A stretch of DNA of 64,000 nt, taken from NCBI RefSeq assembly GCF_002899675.1, contig NZ_PKUU01000004.1, positions 62,001 through 126,000 on the forward strand, read 5' to 3'. Origin of the DNA: Clostridium sp. chh4-2 (lineage in GTDB: Bacteria > Bacillota > Clostridia > Lachnospirales > Lachnospiraceae). The position numbers were made by a program, and so were the translations under genes. Positions 34,201-44,700 of the stretch are shown here, in pieces. The notes beneath the pieces are model-generated. The model made no database searches. It was given only the letters and a program-made list of their open reading frames with translations, and was not told where the DNA came from. How positions within the stretch are numbered: position 1 is the stretch's first letter; each line of letters begins with the position of its first letter.

Positions 34201-36541
34201 AATAGTAAAATTTGAGTTCTGCGATGCTGATCCGTCTTTCATTCAGCGTCCGCACATTGACCTGGATTCTCTTAGGCGAAATCGGTTCGCTGCACTGGAA
34301 TTCATAGTATATCTGTTTATTGGAACTGGTCTTTCTCGCAAATGTACCGGAAACTTTTACAGCCTTTGTCTGATCTTCTTCCCAATAATAAACGCTGGCT
34401 TCGATATACCGGTAAGGCTGCTCTCCATCCGGTATCAGCACCAGGGTATCCATCTCAAACGGCTCTTCAAATGTGATGATCGGGGCTTTTCCCCTTCCGT
34501 TGCCCGGATAGGCAACGCCTGCATCCCAGTCTCCCAACACCCAGGCAGTTGCGTAATTCTGATCCACCATAACAAACGGCTCCGCTGCCGCCTGCAGATA
34601 CTCCACGCTTTCTATATTGTAGGTGGGCTCGCCTTCACCCTGAGAAACGTTCATCAGCTTATAATCAGGCGTTACCGGAGGATCATAGCTGGCCGTCTCT
34701 CCCCTGTAGGTCTTTGACGGGCCGCTTTCCCCGATCTGATTGGTACCGGTTAGATAAACCTCATACGCCGTTTTATCTCCAAGGTTCATGAGAACGGTGC
34801 TGTTCCCCTTTATATCGCTCACCTGCTGAAATTCCTCTCCCGAACCGTAAATCCGGTAGAATACCGTGTAAAAATCCGTGTCCTCCATATCTTTCCAGGA
34901 CAGTTTCAGGCTCTTATAGCCGCCGGTCACCACCACGGATTCCGGCGGGTCCGGTTTCTGGTCTGTAACCGGCGTTACAAAGATGGCTTTGCAGTATCCG
35001 CTCTTCCAGTCCCCGTTGACCGACTGGACTTTCACCGTATAGGTTGTGCCGTTCTTTAGCTTGTTTCCCTGGAAGGATTTGACCTCCAGCTGGTTGTCTT
35101 TTGTGGTGATCTTATCCGTTTTCCCATCCAAACCGATGGAGACTTCATAACCGGTCACATTGGCCTCCCGCTTCCAGGTCAAAGTGAATTTCTTATTATC
35201 CGGCTCCGCTTCCAGCCCTTTCGGTATGTTCATAACCGGAGCGGGAATCCGGTCTTTCATATCATTGACAAATTCCACCTTGGAAATGTCCGCCAGATTG
35301 GTTCCCGAGGTCTTCGTCACCGTAATGGTGATCTTTTTAACAGCCGTCTGACCGTTTAAGTTCAGCACAATGGTGCCGTCCGCCTCCCTAAACGCCGTCG
35401 CCGCCGTTCTGGCGCTCCGCATGTAATATCTCACCGGCTGTTCCTCTTCCGATACGATCGGGATGGTTCCCAGATTTTCACCCTTTTCTCCCCTGAGTTC
35501 CACGAAACCGGCTTCAATTTTATTCTCTGTTCCGGCCGGCTGGGCGATGGTAATTCCTTCCGCCTTGACCGGTTTATTCAGTTCCAGCGACAGGACGATG
35601 GGGTTGTCCTCGCTCACTTCTTCATCCTTATCAGGCGCTAAAGATGCCCAGGTATCCTCCCGCCCGTCAAAAATGCTTTCCACACTTTCTTTATCCGCAT
35701 TGCTGGCGGTTGCCAGCGTGAAGTCGCCGGGTTTTATGGTCGCATATCTTGCAACGCTGGCCTTTCCGTCCAAAGAATTGTTATAGAATATGGTAAAATA
35801 CTGTAAATCGATGAGATCCACATTACCGTCTCCGTTCAGGTCATACTGGGAAGAACCTCCCGGTCCTACGCCCATGTCTTCCTCCCGTATGGCTTCCAAC
35901 AGCTCTTCCAAATCGTCTTCATCCAGCTTCTCATCGCCGTTTACATCGCCCAATTTTAAAATGCCGGGATGGGCTTCTCCCTTTTTAAAGGTATATCCCG
36001 GAAGATAATCATTCATCAGGACAATCTTAGAGATATTGTCCTCCACCCGGATCACATCTTCATACGTCTCATACCCGGAACCGCTTACGGACAACTGGTA
36101 CTTTCCGCTCTCCAAATCGGAAAATACCACGGTCTGAACAACCGGCTCTCCTTCCGAATCTTCCAGCGATTCCAAAGATACCGCCTCATATTCATCGTAA
36201 AGCTCCTGTTCCTCTTCATCGCTGCGGTGCAGCCTTACGGTAAAATCTCCGTACTTTTCCATCTGAAGCACAGACCGTATCTCCACATGAACGGCTCCCC
36301 GGTTTTCTGTTTCTTCCTCATCCTGGTTCTGAATTCCCCCATTCAGAACATTGTTCTCTTCTCCCTCATCCTGTCCGCCGTCATCTGCGTCGGCATCACT
36401 GGGAGATGCTGTCTCTTCTGCACGATTGTAATTCCTTATCCTGCCTTCTGCCACGCTTCCCTGTAAAGCCACTGCGGTCAGCGGGGTTTGAAGACAAAGA
36501 AAAAGAGACAACATACAGGCCGCTGCTCTCTTTATACTCAC
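31235..36541 (-). CDS. Large secreted M60-like zinc metalloprotease with dockerin and carbohydrate-binding modules
   Basis: 1769 residues from GTG 36541, with AGAGGTGAGAAA before it (a longer in-frame ATG upstream lacks a ribosome site). Signal peptide 1-27; acidic Ser/Asp-rich stretch ~35-80; beta domain ~80-175; type-I dockerin-like pair GDVNGDEKLDEDDLEELL and DLNGDGNVDLIDLQYF (about 185-245); discoidin-like ~255-425; two FN3 domains ~430-620; second discoidin-like ~645-795; M60 core with zinc motif HEIGH (His1158, His1162) and third ligand candidate Glu1173 in AEITNN; C-terminal FN3-like and a third discoidin-like module (~1410-1560). M60 enzymes cleave mucin-type glycoproteins. Precedes the wall-repeat gene by overlap. 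Confidence 0.88.
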   Translation of the reverse strand: MSIKRAAACMLSLFLCLQTPLTAVALQGSVAEGRIRNYNRAEETASPSDADADDGGQDEGEENNVLNGGIQNQDEEETENRGAVHVEIRSVLQMEKYGDFTVRLHRSDEEEQELYDEYEAVSLESLEDSEGEPVVQTVVFSDLESGKYQLSVSGSGYETYEDVIRVEDNISKIVLMNDYLPGYTFKKGEAHPGILKLGDVNGDEKLDEDDLEELLEAIREEDMGVGPGGSSQYDLNGDGNVDLIDLQYFTIFYNNSLDGKASVARYATIKPGDFTLATASNADKESVESIFDGREDTWASLAPDKDEEVSEDNPIVLSLELNKPVKAEGITIAQPAGTENKIEAGFVELRGEKGENLGTIPIVSEEEQPVRYYMRSARTAATAFREADGTIVLNLNGQTAVKKITITVTKTSGTNLADISKVEFVNDMKDRIPAPVMNIPKGLEAEPDNKKFTLTWKREANVTGYEVSIGLDGKTDKITTKDNQLEVKSFQGNKLKNGTTYTVKVQSVNGDWKSGYCKAIFVTPVTDQKPDPPESVVVTGGYKSLKLSWKDMEDTDFYTVFYRIYGSGEEFQQVSDIKGNSTVLMNLGDKTAYEVYLTGTNQIGESGPSKTYRGETASYDPPVTPDYKLMNVSQGEGEPTYNIESVEYLQAAAEPFVMVDQNYATAWVLGDWDAGVAYPGNGRGKAPIITFEEPFEMDTLVLIPDGEQPYRYIEASVYYWEEDQTKAVKVSGTFARKTSSNKQIYYEFQCSEPISPKRIQVNVRTLNERRISIAELKFYYYDSLESEIYGLYEDDMHMSLKEGTTQEVINGLKERLNTPDEVSGELNPKYDILTRELENAEKLLNDQAAKGIIKVHNDITKAADGSITFGGGLNAWQPLGVTAMAGESLVVYVGSPGKKTGDSTNLSLIATQYHGESSAWSTTVLKGLKVGANEITIPSITSLDVEQGGQLYVEYTGAKGKENYSVRVSGGSSIPILDITTASSSDAKRELVSSYVQELEEYVPQIEALHEEQHRNQMDQAVPFERQNCILGATDIVMRNMMYSVSAEQILKGLSGSSEEKAKQLYRSLTAMENMTDLFYQHKGLSNLPGAGDVNRLPSSRLNIRYQRMFAGAFMYAGGAHIGIEWGSVPGLTTSSPVVSDENGLYESGRYFGWGIAHEIGHIINEKDYAVAEITNNYYSVLAQAKDTNDSVRFKYDDVYQKVTSGVKGPSSNVFTQLGMYWQLHLAYDRGGYNFKVYDTYEEQFNNLFFARMDSYARKPSAAPSPNGITLKSAKDKDNKLMRLACAAAEKDILDFFRRWGMTPDDETIQYASQFDKESRAIWFVNDEARRYAMEHGDGGSVAAATTVQAEVSYANGTNQVYISLDNDAQTPEAMLGYEIYRVERHKDQIIKNPVGFVTAGKDTFTDQITTVNNRVFTYEVIGYDKYLNPTPAAVTSPVKVSHNGNISKDQWSVTTNMVSDSDTQGDTDDYYDTGNTNPCEPVKNAVEQVIDQKTETVFTGHVDKSSKEDPYIIINLNKEEVVTGIVCTMEGAGTPVGAYDIFVGGDGVNWEKVKSGTFDWSSGPVQTIYFNHENDNWLYSYDASYVKLSAKNQKGTPVSIAELDILGQTGDNIELLEDSIGILKSDYAAGTGESGQPVIIPKGSIIFTGTYKGNPAYNTVLLFDENGTVAGGRDKDGNIVADQIILASVPEHGELGETSDGTWIYYIEPEYIDWTHMPKKVRAELYRTDNAQTNAGERLVSDTEFTDVPDNLPDITIKENAVETNGQ

Positions 36542-36696
36542 TTTCTCACCTCTTCTTTTATTATGGTTACATATTACTAAATATATCATTATTCGTCAAT
36601 TATATTGTGATTCATTCTCAGTTTTCCATATTCTTATGATGGTCAGGAATCCCCTAAAAATGCAACTATTGTTTTTTAACTAAGCCAGCGACCCCA
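36542..36696. other. Leader of the protease operon
   Basis: AT-rich stretch between the snapback element and the protease start, without a coding frame. A promoter is expected here, but no convincing -35/-10 pair was identified. Confidence 0.5.
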
Positions 36697-37046
36697 GCAG
36701 GGAATCGTGATGCGGAGCCGGAAGGAACCGGTCTGAGGGGGTATCCGGGCCGGGGAAGGTAGATACAGCCGCATGGGATCGTATGGAACCCCTTAGAACT
36801 CCTTAGGCCCGTAAGGGCAGAACGAGGCAGGTAAAAACTGATTTCCGTCTCAGTTTTTAAAGCGCCATTGAGCAGCGAAGTCATAAAGAGTTCACTGCGA
36901 ATGGCGCTGGCCTGCCTCGTTCTGCCCTTACGGGCCTTAGTAGTTCTTAGGGGCGAATCCCGAATCCCATGCGGCTGTATCTTCCTTCCCCGGCCCGGAT
37001 ACCCCCTCAGACCGGTTCCTTCCGGTTCCGCATCACGATTCCCTGC
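36697..37046. repeat. 350-bp snapback element with ~135-bp imperfect inverted repeats
   Basis: Arms 36697-36831 and 36911-37046 are inverted copies over about 135 bases with roughly a dozen differences, GC-rich and sharing blocks such as CGAGGCAGG / CCTGCCTCG at the inner ends. The ~79-base centre holds a further hairpin (AAAAACTGA / TCAGTTTTT) and a GCGCCATT / AATGGCGC pair. It lies 31 bases behind the stop of the multi-PAS kinase gene. Like the element at 11924-12189 it has no transposase and no clear target duplication. Sequence unrelated to that element. Confidence 0.82.
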
Positions 37047-37077
37047 GTCCCCGTCCCCTTCGCAAATCCAGTTAAAA

Positions 37078-40000
37078 TCAATATCCCACTCTCTCCAACA
37101 CCCTGCCCAGGGTGGTTTTCAATACGTCTAAATCGATAGGCTTTGCTACGTGAGCCGTCATTCCCGCTTCCTGGGCTGCCTGCACATCTTCGGCAAAGGC
37201 ATTGGCAGTCATTGCCACAATCGGAATCGCCGCCGCATCCGGGCGGTTCATTTTCCGTATGGCGCGGGTGGCCTCATATCCGTTCATCTCCGGCATCTGA
37301 ATATCCATCAGAATTGCGTCATAAGTGTTTGGAGCAGCGCTGCCAAATTCCTGCACCGTCTGCATGCCGTCTTTTTTCACAACAGCGTCCGCACCATATA
37401 TGGAAAGCAGTTCACAGAGAATTTCCGCATTGATGTCATTATCCTCTGCTATGAGGAAATGGCGTCCGGCAAAGATCTTATCCTTTGTGTATTCGTCCGG
37501 CCCCGTCTTCTCATCCGGAAGACTGTCCGTCTCTTCCTGCAAAGCCGCTTCGCATTCCAGTTCCACACAGAAAACAGAACCTTTTCCAAGCCGGCTTTCC
37601 ACAGAGATTCTGCCGTCCATCAGCTCAACCAGCCCTTTGGTAATGCTAAGTCCCAATCCGGTTCCTTCGATGCGGGATACATTGCCGCTGCGGTTAAATG
37701 GTTCGAAAATATGGACCAGAAAATCTTCTGTCATTCCGATTCCCGTATCCCTCACCGTAAACCGGTAACGGACCTGATCCTCTTTCTTTAGAGCCGGTAT
37801 CTCTTCGATCAGAAAATCCACCGTTCCGCCTTCCGGCGTAAACTTAACCGCATTGCTCAGAATATTGATAAGTATCTGGTTAATTCTCAAACGATCCCCA
37901 TAAACATGTGTATGGCGGATTCCTCTGTCCTGAAAAGTGAGCCGGATTCCAACCGCTCTGGCCTGCGGCATCATAATGGCGGAAAGCTGGGCTATCAGCT
38001 CTGAGATGGATATTTTCATATGATTTAAAGTAATTTTGGAATTCTCAATCTTACTCATATCCAGAATATCGTTGATCAGGCTCAAAAGATGCCTGGATGA
38101 AATGGATATTTTCTGAAGATAATCCTTCACCCTGTCCTGATCCTCCAGATGAGCTTCTGCCAGCGCCGTCATTCCCATGATGGCATTCATAGGAGTCCTG
38201 ATATCGTGGCTCATGGCGGATAAAAAATCGCTCTTGGCACGGTTGGCCTCTTTTGCCAGAATCAGGGCGCGTTCCAACGTCTTTTTGCTCTCCCGTTCTG
38301 AAGTGAGCATATCTGTCACATCCGCCCGCACCAGGCAGACCGTCCTGTGGTTGCCGTCTCCCCACAGCACATTAATCTGTTTATATCTGACACGGTCATC
38401 TGCCGGATAAGGGAATACGAAATCATAACCGGACGGTTTTTCTTTCAGCCTTTGAAGCATGGTGTCCAGGCTGAACTGTTTTCTCACATCTCTCTCGCCT
38501 TCCCCGGATTCATAATAATCCTTAAATGTATCCACCAAACTATTATAACTCTCCTTCGTAAACGGGGAGAGATTTTCCAAAACCGTCTGTCTTGTATACA
38601 TGGTAAACCGGTTGGTATGGATATCGATAAATCCCATCAGTTCAAAGGTATAGGCCATCATATTAAGAAGCCCCTGCTGTTCTCTCACAGAATCCGTGAT
38701 GTCCGTCCTCACCAGACAGACCCGCCCCAGCCGCAGGTCAATTGCGGAAACCGTCATATTTTTCGTGCGGATATCTCCCTTTTCATCCAATACGGAATAA
38801 GAAAATGTATAGGGGCCCTCTTCCAGCAGACGCCGCCTGATCTCATTAGCATCCAGGGATTTGGCATATAGTTCTTTGTCTCTTGGAACAATCGAATTCT
38901 TCTTCATGGCCGCCGTCCATTTGGAATGAATGCCGTGCTGCGGCACGCTGTCGGAATTCTTATTGCGCGTTAGTATGGTAAAGGTATCCTCAAGCAGATT
39001 TAAATCGATTACGAAATCATGGCTGGTTACGGAAAGCTGATGGAGAATCCGCTCGGTAATGGTCTGGTCGGTAATATCTGTCACCGTCAAAATTCCGGTG
39101 ATGTCTCCCGTGTCAGGTGTTTCCACTAAATTTACTTTAAACTGGGCATAACGGCCGTATTTTTCTTTGGGCAGCTTTATAAAACATTTGAGAATCTGCT
39201 CCGTTTCATTTCTTGCAAATGCCGCCAGCGCCGGTTCGTTCAGATATGTATTTAAAAATAAATCCCTATCCTTTTCGTCCACAACAAGGCCTGCAATACC
39301 GGTAAAGAATTCTTCCCTCACCGAACCGAAGGTTTTTAAAAGATCGGAATCCGTAGGATCGATAATTTCCAGGATAACATTCTGTGTGATATTGCAGTGG
39401 CCGATGATAAGCGCATTGGGGTCAGGAGTTCTGTAGTGCTGCATGATCATATCCTTATACCGCTGTCTGATCCGCTCCTGCTCCATCCGTTCCTTTGTAA
39501 TATCGTGATAATACGCATAAACCCGGCCTTCCCCGCCTTCATTCTGGATCAGGGAAAGGGTATTTTTCACCCATATGTAGCCATCTCCCTTTCTCATGCG
39601 GTACACCATTTCACATTGGCTGCCGCCGCCGGATATGTAAGCGGTCATCTGCTCCTTTACATGGGCCTGATCCTCCTGATGGATTCCTACCCGGATATCC
39701 TGCCGGTACATCTCCCATGCCTCATCCACCGTCATTCCCGTCATGGCGGCAAAACCATTGGAAAGGAATTCCGGTATCATTGTTCCATCTTTCTCATAGC
39801 GGACTACGGCCACGCCGCCGGGCAGATTCTTCACTACGGTCTGGAAATACTGATCCAGCCGCTCCTTTTCTTTCCTGGTAATTACCTCATCCGTAACATC
39901 CCGCACATATTTGATATAAGCCGGTATTCCATTCCAGTCGGTTTCCTTAAAACGGGTATTGTAAAAACGGTCCGTACCGCTGATCTTCAGCTCATGTTCA

Positions 40001-41715
40001 TTTCCGTCCGGTTCATGGTCTTTCAGCGTACAGAATTCACAGGGAGCGCTCTTGCCATGGAGCGCATCATAGCATTTCCTCCCGATACAGTTGCTTTCCT
40101 TCATGAAAAGATTTTGGGATTCATTGGCATAGAGCAGATCGTAATTTTCTCTGTCGATCACGTAGATCCCATCCGCCGTTTCATTGGCCATCTTCTCAAA
40201 CAAATGGCTTTCCTCGGACATGCCGGTGAAAACGGCATAAAACCTGGTGACTTCGGAAAATGGCCCGATACGCCGTCCGTTTAAATGAATCCAGATCAGA
40301 TATCCGTCTTTATGGCGCATCCGGTAGGACACATCCAGCACATCCCCGCTCACCAGCGCCTCATAAGCCGCTGTTTCCAGGCGCTCCCGGTCCCGTTCGT
40401 AGACAATGTCAAAAATGCTGTTCTTGGACATAGCCTTATATTCTTCTCTGGTATGTCCGGAAAGAGCCATTACGCCGTCGGAATAAAATGTGGGGATAAA
40501 TTTTCCTTTTTCCACGCGGTAACTGGCAATTCCACCCGGAATGGAGTTCACAAGATGATCCATCTCCTGCTGCGCTTCCTTGATGTCGGAAATATTGTGA
40601 AAAACGCAGTAAAGCAGCGGATATCCGTCTTCTTCTCCGATCACTTTGGCCTGTACGTGAACCCACACAATATGGCCGTCCCGATGGCTTTTTCTGAATT
40701 CAAAATCACCCACCTCACGGTTTTTAACGATATCCAGCACTTTTTCATACACCATAGCCGTATCCTCGGCATAGGTCATCTCCACAGCATCCCGTTTGCA
40801 CAGCTCATGATATTCCTCCGCCGTATAGCCGGTCAGAGCCGGCACACCGTCGGAAAAATAAACGGTTTCAAAAATATCCCTTATCTTATAGATGGCAACG
40901 CCTCCCGGAATGGCATTGATGATATCCTGCATCTTTTCATTGGCCCTTGCCAATTCCCCTTCCAGGCTCTGCTGTTGGGATACATCGCTGTATACGCCAT
41001 ATAAAAGCTTTGTCCGGTCATTCTGGGTCTTGACCGATCCTTCCAAGTGAATCCACCGGTATTCCTGCATCTTATCATTAAATACGCGGTAGGTGTGCCG
41101 GAACAGACCGTTCTGTTTTATGGAATCCCGGATTATTTTCATCAGCCCATCCAGATCATCCGGATGCACTCCCAGAAAATTCGTCTTTTCTTCCACTCTC
41201 TTCTTATTCTCTTCCGAATATCCCATAATCGCATAAAATGCGGGATTGTGAAATATGGGAGAAATATTTTTTCCATCATACCGGTACACGCATAAACCGC
41301 AGGGAATGCTGCTGAATGTTATCTGCAGCATATCTTTTAAAGCCTTTGACTGATCCTCTTCCCTCTTTTTATCCGTGATGTCCGAAATATATTCGATATG
41401 GGCCGGCCTGCCGTCCCAATCGATTCTCTTGCCGCTAAGCTGATAGACCCGGCCATTGACCGGATGGCGGAATTCACGAACTGTAAGTTTTGAATCACTC
41501 ATCTTTTTGGCATTGCAGAACGGGCAGGGTTCATCATATCCGGCCGCTGAATAACAGGTATTCTCTCCGTCTTCCGGATTCCGTAAAAACAGGCTCTTTG
41601 CCAACCGGTTAGCATAAAGCAGTTCCCAGTTATTAGTCGCGCAGACATAAATTGCCAACGGAGCATTATCCAGCACAGCCGTCATCTGATTCTGGGAAAG
41701 GTATTTTTCCTCCAT
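37078..41715 (-). CDS. Multi-PAS hybrid sensor histidine kinase / response regulator
   Basis: 1545 residues with GGAAGGAGGCTTAG before the ATG. About nine PAS-type units fill residues 1-1130; the first and the fifth carry a cysteine cluster (Cys54, Cys64, Cys67; Cys548, Cys559, Cys562) within CYSAAGYDEPCPFC and CYDALHGKSAPCEFC. Then the HisKA domain with SHDIRTPMNAIMG (phospho-accepting His1170), HATPase_c (N box, DTGIGM, GTGLGLSI) and a C-terminal receiver with Asp1471 in LMDIQMPEMNGYEA. No membrane segment, so a cytoplasmic sensor. No DNA-binding output; it must feed a phosphorelay. It starts four bases after the neighbouring kinase gene, so both are co-expressed. Confidence 0.93.
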   Translation of the reverse strand: MEEKYLSQNQMTAVLDNAPLAIYVCATNNWELLYANRLAKSLFLRNPEDGENTCYSAAGYDEPCPFCNAKKMSDSKLTVREFRHPVNGRVYQLSGKRIDWDGRPAHIEYISDITDKKREEDQSKALKDMLQITFSSIPCGLCVYRYDGKNISPIFHNPAFYAIMGYSEENKKRVEEKTNFLGVHPDDLDGLMKIIRDSIKQNGLFRHTYRVFNDKMQEYRWIHLEGSVKTQNDRTKLLYGVYSDVSQQQSLEGELARANEKMQDIINAIPGGVAIYKIRDIFETVYFSDGVPALTGYTAEEYHELCKRDAVEMTYAEDTAMVYEKVLDIVKNREVGDFEFRKSHRDGHIVWVHVQAKVIGEEDGYPLLYCVFHNISDIKEAQQEMDHLVNSIPGGIASYRVEKGKFIPTFYSDGVMALSGHTREEYKAMSKNSIFDIVYERDRERLETAAYEALVSGDVLDVSYRMRHKDGYLIWIHLNGRRIGPFSEVTRFYAVFTGMSEESHLFEKMANETADGIYVIDRENYDLLYANESQNLFMKESNCIGRKCYDALHGKSAPCEFCTLKDHEPDGNEHELKISGTDRFYNTRFKETDWNGIPAYIKYVRDVTDEVITRKEKERLDQYFQTVVKNLPGGVAVVRYEKDGTMIPEFLSNGFAAMTGMTVDEAWEMYRQDIRVGIHQEDQAHVKEQMTAYISGGGSQCEMVYRMRKGDGYIWVKNTLSLIQNEGGEGRVYAYYHDITKERMEQERIRQRYKDMIMQHYRTPDPNALIIGHCNITQNVILEIIDPTDSDLLKTFGSVREEFFTGIAGLVVDEKDRDLFLNTYLNEPALAAFARNETEQILKCFIKLPKEKYGRYAQFKVNLVETPDTGDITGILTVTDITDQTITERILHQLSVTSHDFVIDLNLLEDTFTILTRNKNSDSVPQHGIHSKWTAAMKKNSIVPRDKELYAKSLDANEIRRRLLEEGPYTFSYSVLDEKGDIRTKNMTVSAIDLRLGRVCLVRTDITDSVREQQGLLNMMAYTFELMGFIDIHTNRFTMYTRQTVLENLSPFTKESYNSLVDTFKDYYESGEGERDVRKQFSLDTMLQRLKEKPSGYDFVFPYPADDRVRYKQINVLWGDGNHRTVCLVRADVTDMLTSERESKKTLERALILAKEANRAKSDFLSAMSHDIRTPMNAIMGMTALAEAHLEDQDRVKDYLQKISISSRHLLSLINDILDMSKIENSKITLNHMKISISELIAQLSAIMMPQARAVGIRLTFQDRGIRHTHVYGDRLRINQILINILSNAVKFTPEGGTVDFLIEEIPALKKEDQVRYRFTVRDTGIGMTEDFLVHIFEPFNRSGNVSRIEGTGLGLSITKGLVELMDGRISVESRLGKGSVFCVELECEAALQEETDSLPDEKTGPDEYTKDKIFAGRHFLIAEDNDINAEILCELLSIYGADAVVKKDGMQTVQEFGSAAPNTYDAILMDIQMPEMNGYEATRAIRKMNRPDAAAIPIVAMTANAFAEDVQAAQEAGMTAHVAKPIDLDVLKTTLGRVLERVGY

Positions 41716-41718
41716 TTG

Positions 41719-44700
41719 CTAAGCCTCCTTCCCAAAAATGTAATCATACAGGGTTTGGTACAGCCTGTCCGGCTCAATCGGCTTTGCAAGATGGGCATTC
41801 ATACCGGCCGATCTGCTCTTATCGATGTCATCATCAAATGCATTGGCGGTCATAGCTATAATCGGGATGGTTTTGGCGTCGTTTTTATCAAGGCCGCGGA
41901 TCTTGGCTGCTGCCGTCAATCCGTCCATCAGCGGCATGCGGATATCCATTAAAATCGCATCATAATATCCCGGTTCCGCCTTTTCGAACCGGTCTACAGC
42001 CACTAAGCCATTTTCTGCCGTATCCACTTGAAATCCCTTATCTTTCAAAATCAGCATTGCCACCTCTGTATTGATCATATTGTCTTCCACCAGCAGCACC
42101 CGTTTTCCCGAAAAATCATATTCTCTCTTTTGTTCCTGCTGTACTTCCTCTTCTCTTTTACCCAGCACTCTTGAAAATGCGGAGATCAGGGTGGATTTAA
42201 GCATCGGTTTGCTTATCAGAAGATTTACTCCTGCCATCTTCGCTTCATGCTCAATGGAAATCCAGTCGTAAGCAGTCATTATAATGATGGTCACATCCGG
42301 GCCTGCGATTCTGCGGATACGTCTGGCTGTCTCAATTCCGTCCATGACCGGCATCTTCCAGTCCAACAGGATGATGTCATAATGCTGCCCTATATTCCAC
42401 AGATATTCCACGCGTTCAACCGCTTTGCAGCCGCTGTCCACCCAATCCGCCTTCATGCCCATATCTTCCAGGATGCCGACAGCGCTCCTGCATACAGCCG
42501 CATCATCATCCACCACCAAAGTCCGCAGATGCTTGAAGCTGCTGTATGCCTGATACTGGCCGCGGCGCTTTTTCGATTCTTCGGTGATGCCCAGTTTCAC
42601 ATCCACGGTAAATTCCGATCCCATCCCCTTTACAGACCGGACCGAAATCTGTCCGTCCATCATATCCACGATATTTTTTGATATAGCCAGCCCAAGACCG
42701 GTTCCTCCGTACACCGCGGTGGTTCCGGTGCTTTCCTGAACAAATGGTTTAAAAATATTAGGTATGAATTCTTCACTCATTCCGACGCCTGTGTCATTGA
42801 CCACAAAACGCAGAACTGCATCATTTTTCATCTTTTTATGATGAGCTGCGGAAAATGTGACTTTTCCGCCCTCTCCGGTAAATTTAATGGCATTGCTCAA
42901 TATATTAATCAGCACCTGCTGCAGCTTCATGGAGTCCCCGATATAACAGTCGTCCAGCTGCGGATCCACAATACATTCATAGTCCACATGTTTGGCTTCC
43001 GCCTGGGCATAACAGATGGAATTGATGCCGTTTAAAAACTCTTCCGTAAAAATCTTTTCGCTCTTTAAAAGCATCTTGCCGCTTTCGATCCGGCTCATAT
43101 CCAGAATGTCATTGATCAAAGCCAGCAGGAATCTGGAAGAGATGCCGATCTTGGAAATGCATTCCATCACCTGATCCTCATCCCCTATGGATTTGGCCGC
43201 GACGGTGCTCATTCCGATGATCGCATTCATAGGCGTCCTGATCTCGTGGCTCATACGGGAGAGGAAATCGGACTTGGCCGCATTGGCCTGCTCGGCCGCC
43301 GCCAAAGCAGCCGACAGCTCTTCTTTCTGCCTCTGTTCCTGCCGTACCACATCGGTTACATCCGTGCGCGCCATGCATACCCGCCCTAAATCTTTATTGA
43401 TGTAAAATACCTGGAACCGTTTCACCTGTGTCACGCCGTATTTATTCTTTATCTCAGCAACGAAGGTGTAGATATCCTGTTTATCCAGCTGACGTTTCAT
43501 ATATTCATAATCCATCTTTTCCAGATATTCTCTTCGAACCGCTTCTTCCATATGAAGAACGGTAAGCTGTTCTAAATCTTCCCGGAAATTGCCCTGCTGG
43601 GGGATATCATCATACGGCTTGTCATCAAAGGAGATCACCTGGTATGTATCGTTCAGAATATCAATATCCATGATAATATCATAATCCAGTTCCGCAATCC
43701 GGTTGAGCAGCTGTTCCTGCAGTTTCTGCTGGGTCATATCAAACGTATAGAAAAACACGATCACATCGTCAGTCTCAGGATTCAGATAAAAGCGGAAACT
43801 GGTGCTTCCCCAGAACATCCCGCCGTCGCCGCGCCTTCTGAAGTTGTCAAAATAATAATCTTCTTTTCCTGCCGCATAGGCTGCCAGAACATTTTCCCGT
43901 TTCAGGGTATTTCGGATCATATCTCCGTATTCCTGATCCACGGAAGAAGCCGCGAAGTTTTCCACTGTTTCATCATAGGTATCTCCCACATGGGCTATCT
44001 GAGAATTAGCGCTTGCCAGATAACTTTCCAGCTTGTTCTTCGTAACATTAATGCGCCCCTGTATACTTCCTTCTGCCGAAGCCAGTTCAGCAAAATAAGC
44101 CAGTTCCTTTTCATACAAATCCCTGACTCTGTCCTGCAGCTTTTTCTCATCCGTAATATCCACAAACACACAGTAAAAATACGGCTCTCCGCCTTCTAAA
44201 AACAGCTGTGCTTTCAGAGAAATCCATTTTGCATTGCCTTCCTTGCAGATCAGGCATTGTTCCTTATGTATCGTATTTCCAATCTGAAGCTGCTTTTTTA
44301 TCTCATCCGCCAAACCGGCCAATTCATCCGGGCTTATGACCGCAGACATCTTGTTGCCCATGGCGGCAAACTCTTCCCGTGTATAGCCGATGAATTCATA
44401 CAAACCGTCATTGGCCTCTATAATGGTCAGTTCCTCATCAAACCGGCAGCGAAAAACAGCGCCGGGTATATTGTTGTATAAGCTGAGCAGCTCTTCCTGC
44501 GCCTGTTTGCGGGCGGTGATATCCATGCACACAGACGTGATGGCCGGTTTTCCGTTTTCCGCCTTCATCCTCCGCCCCACATCCTGTACCCAGATATAAG
44601 AACCGTCTTTTTTCTTCATTCTGTATTCTATGGAATATTCTCCCCTGGCTTCCATCTGTACGTCCACAGCCTCATCCACTGCCTCCCGGTCGTCGGGGTG

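Noticed and set aside
36666-37131. Short frames in the palindromic region on both strands with near-identical peptide (GCI..LPRPGYPLRPVPSG)
   Set aside because: The two copies are the inverted-repeat arms read in both directions, not proteins.
39397-41004. Two consecutive long plus-strand frames (295 and 239 residues) opposite the multi-PAS kinase
   Set aside because: Result from codon bias of the kinase gene on the other strand; no coding signals.
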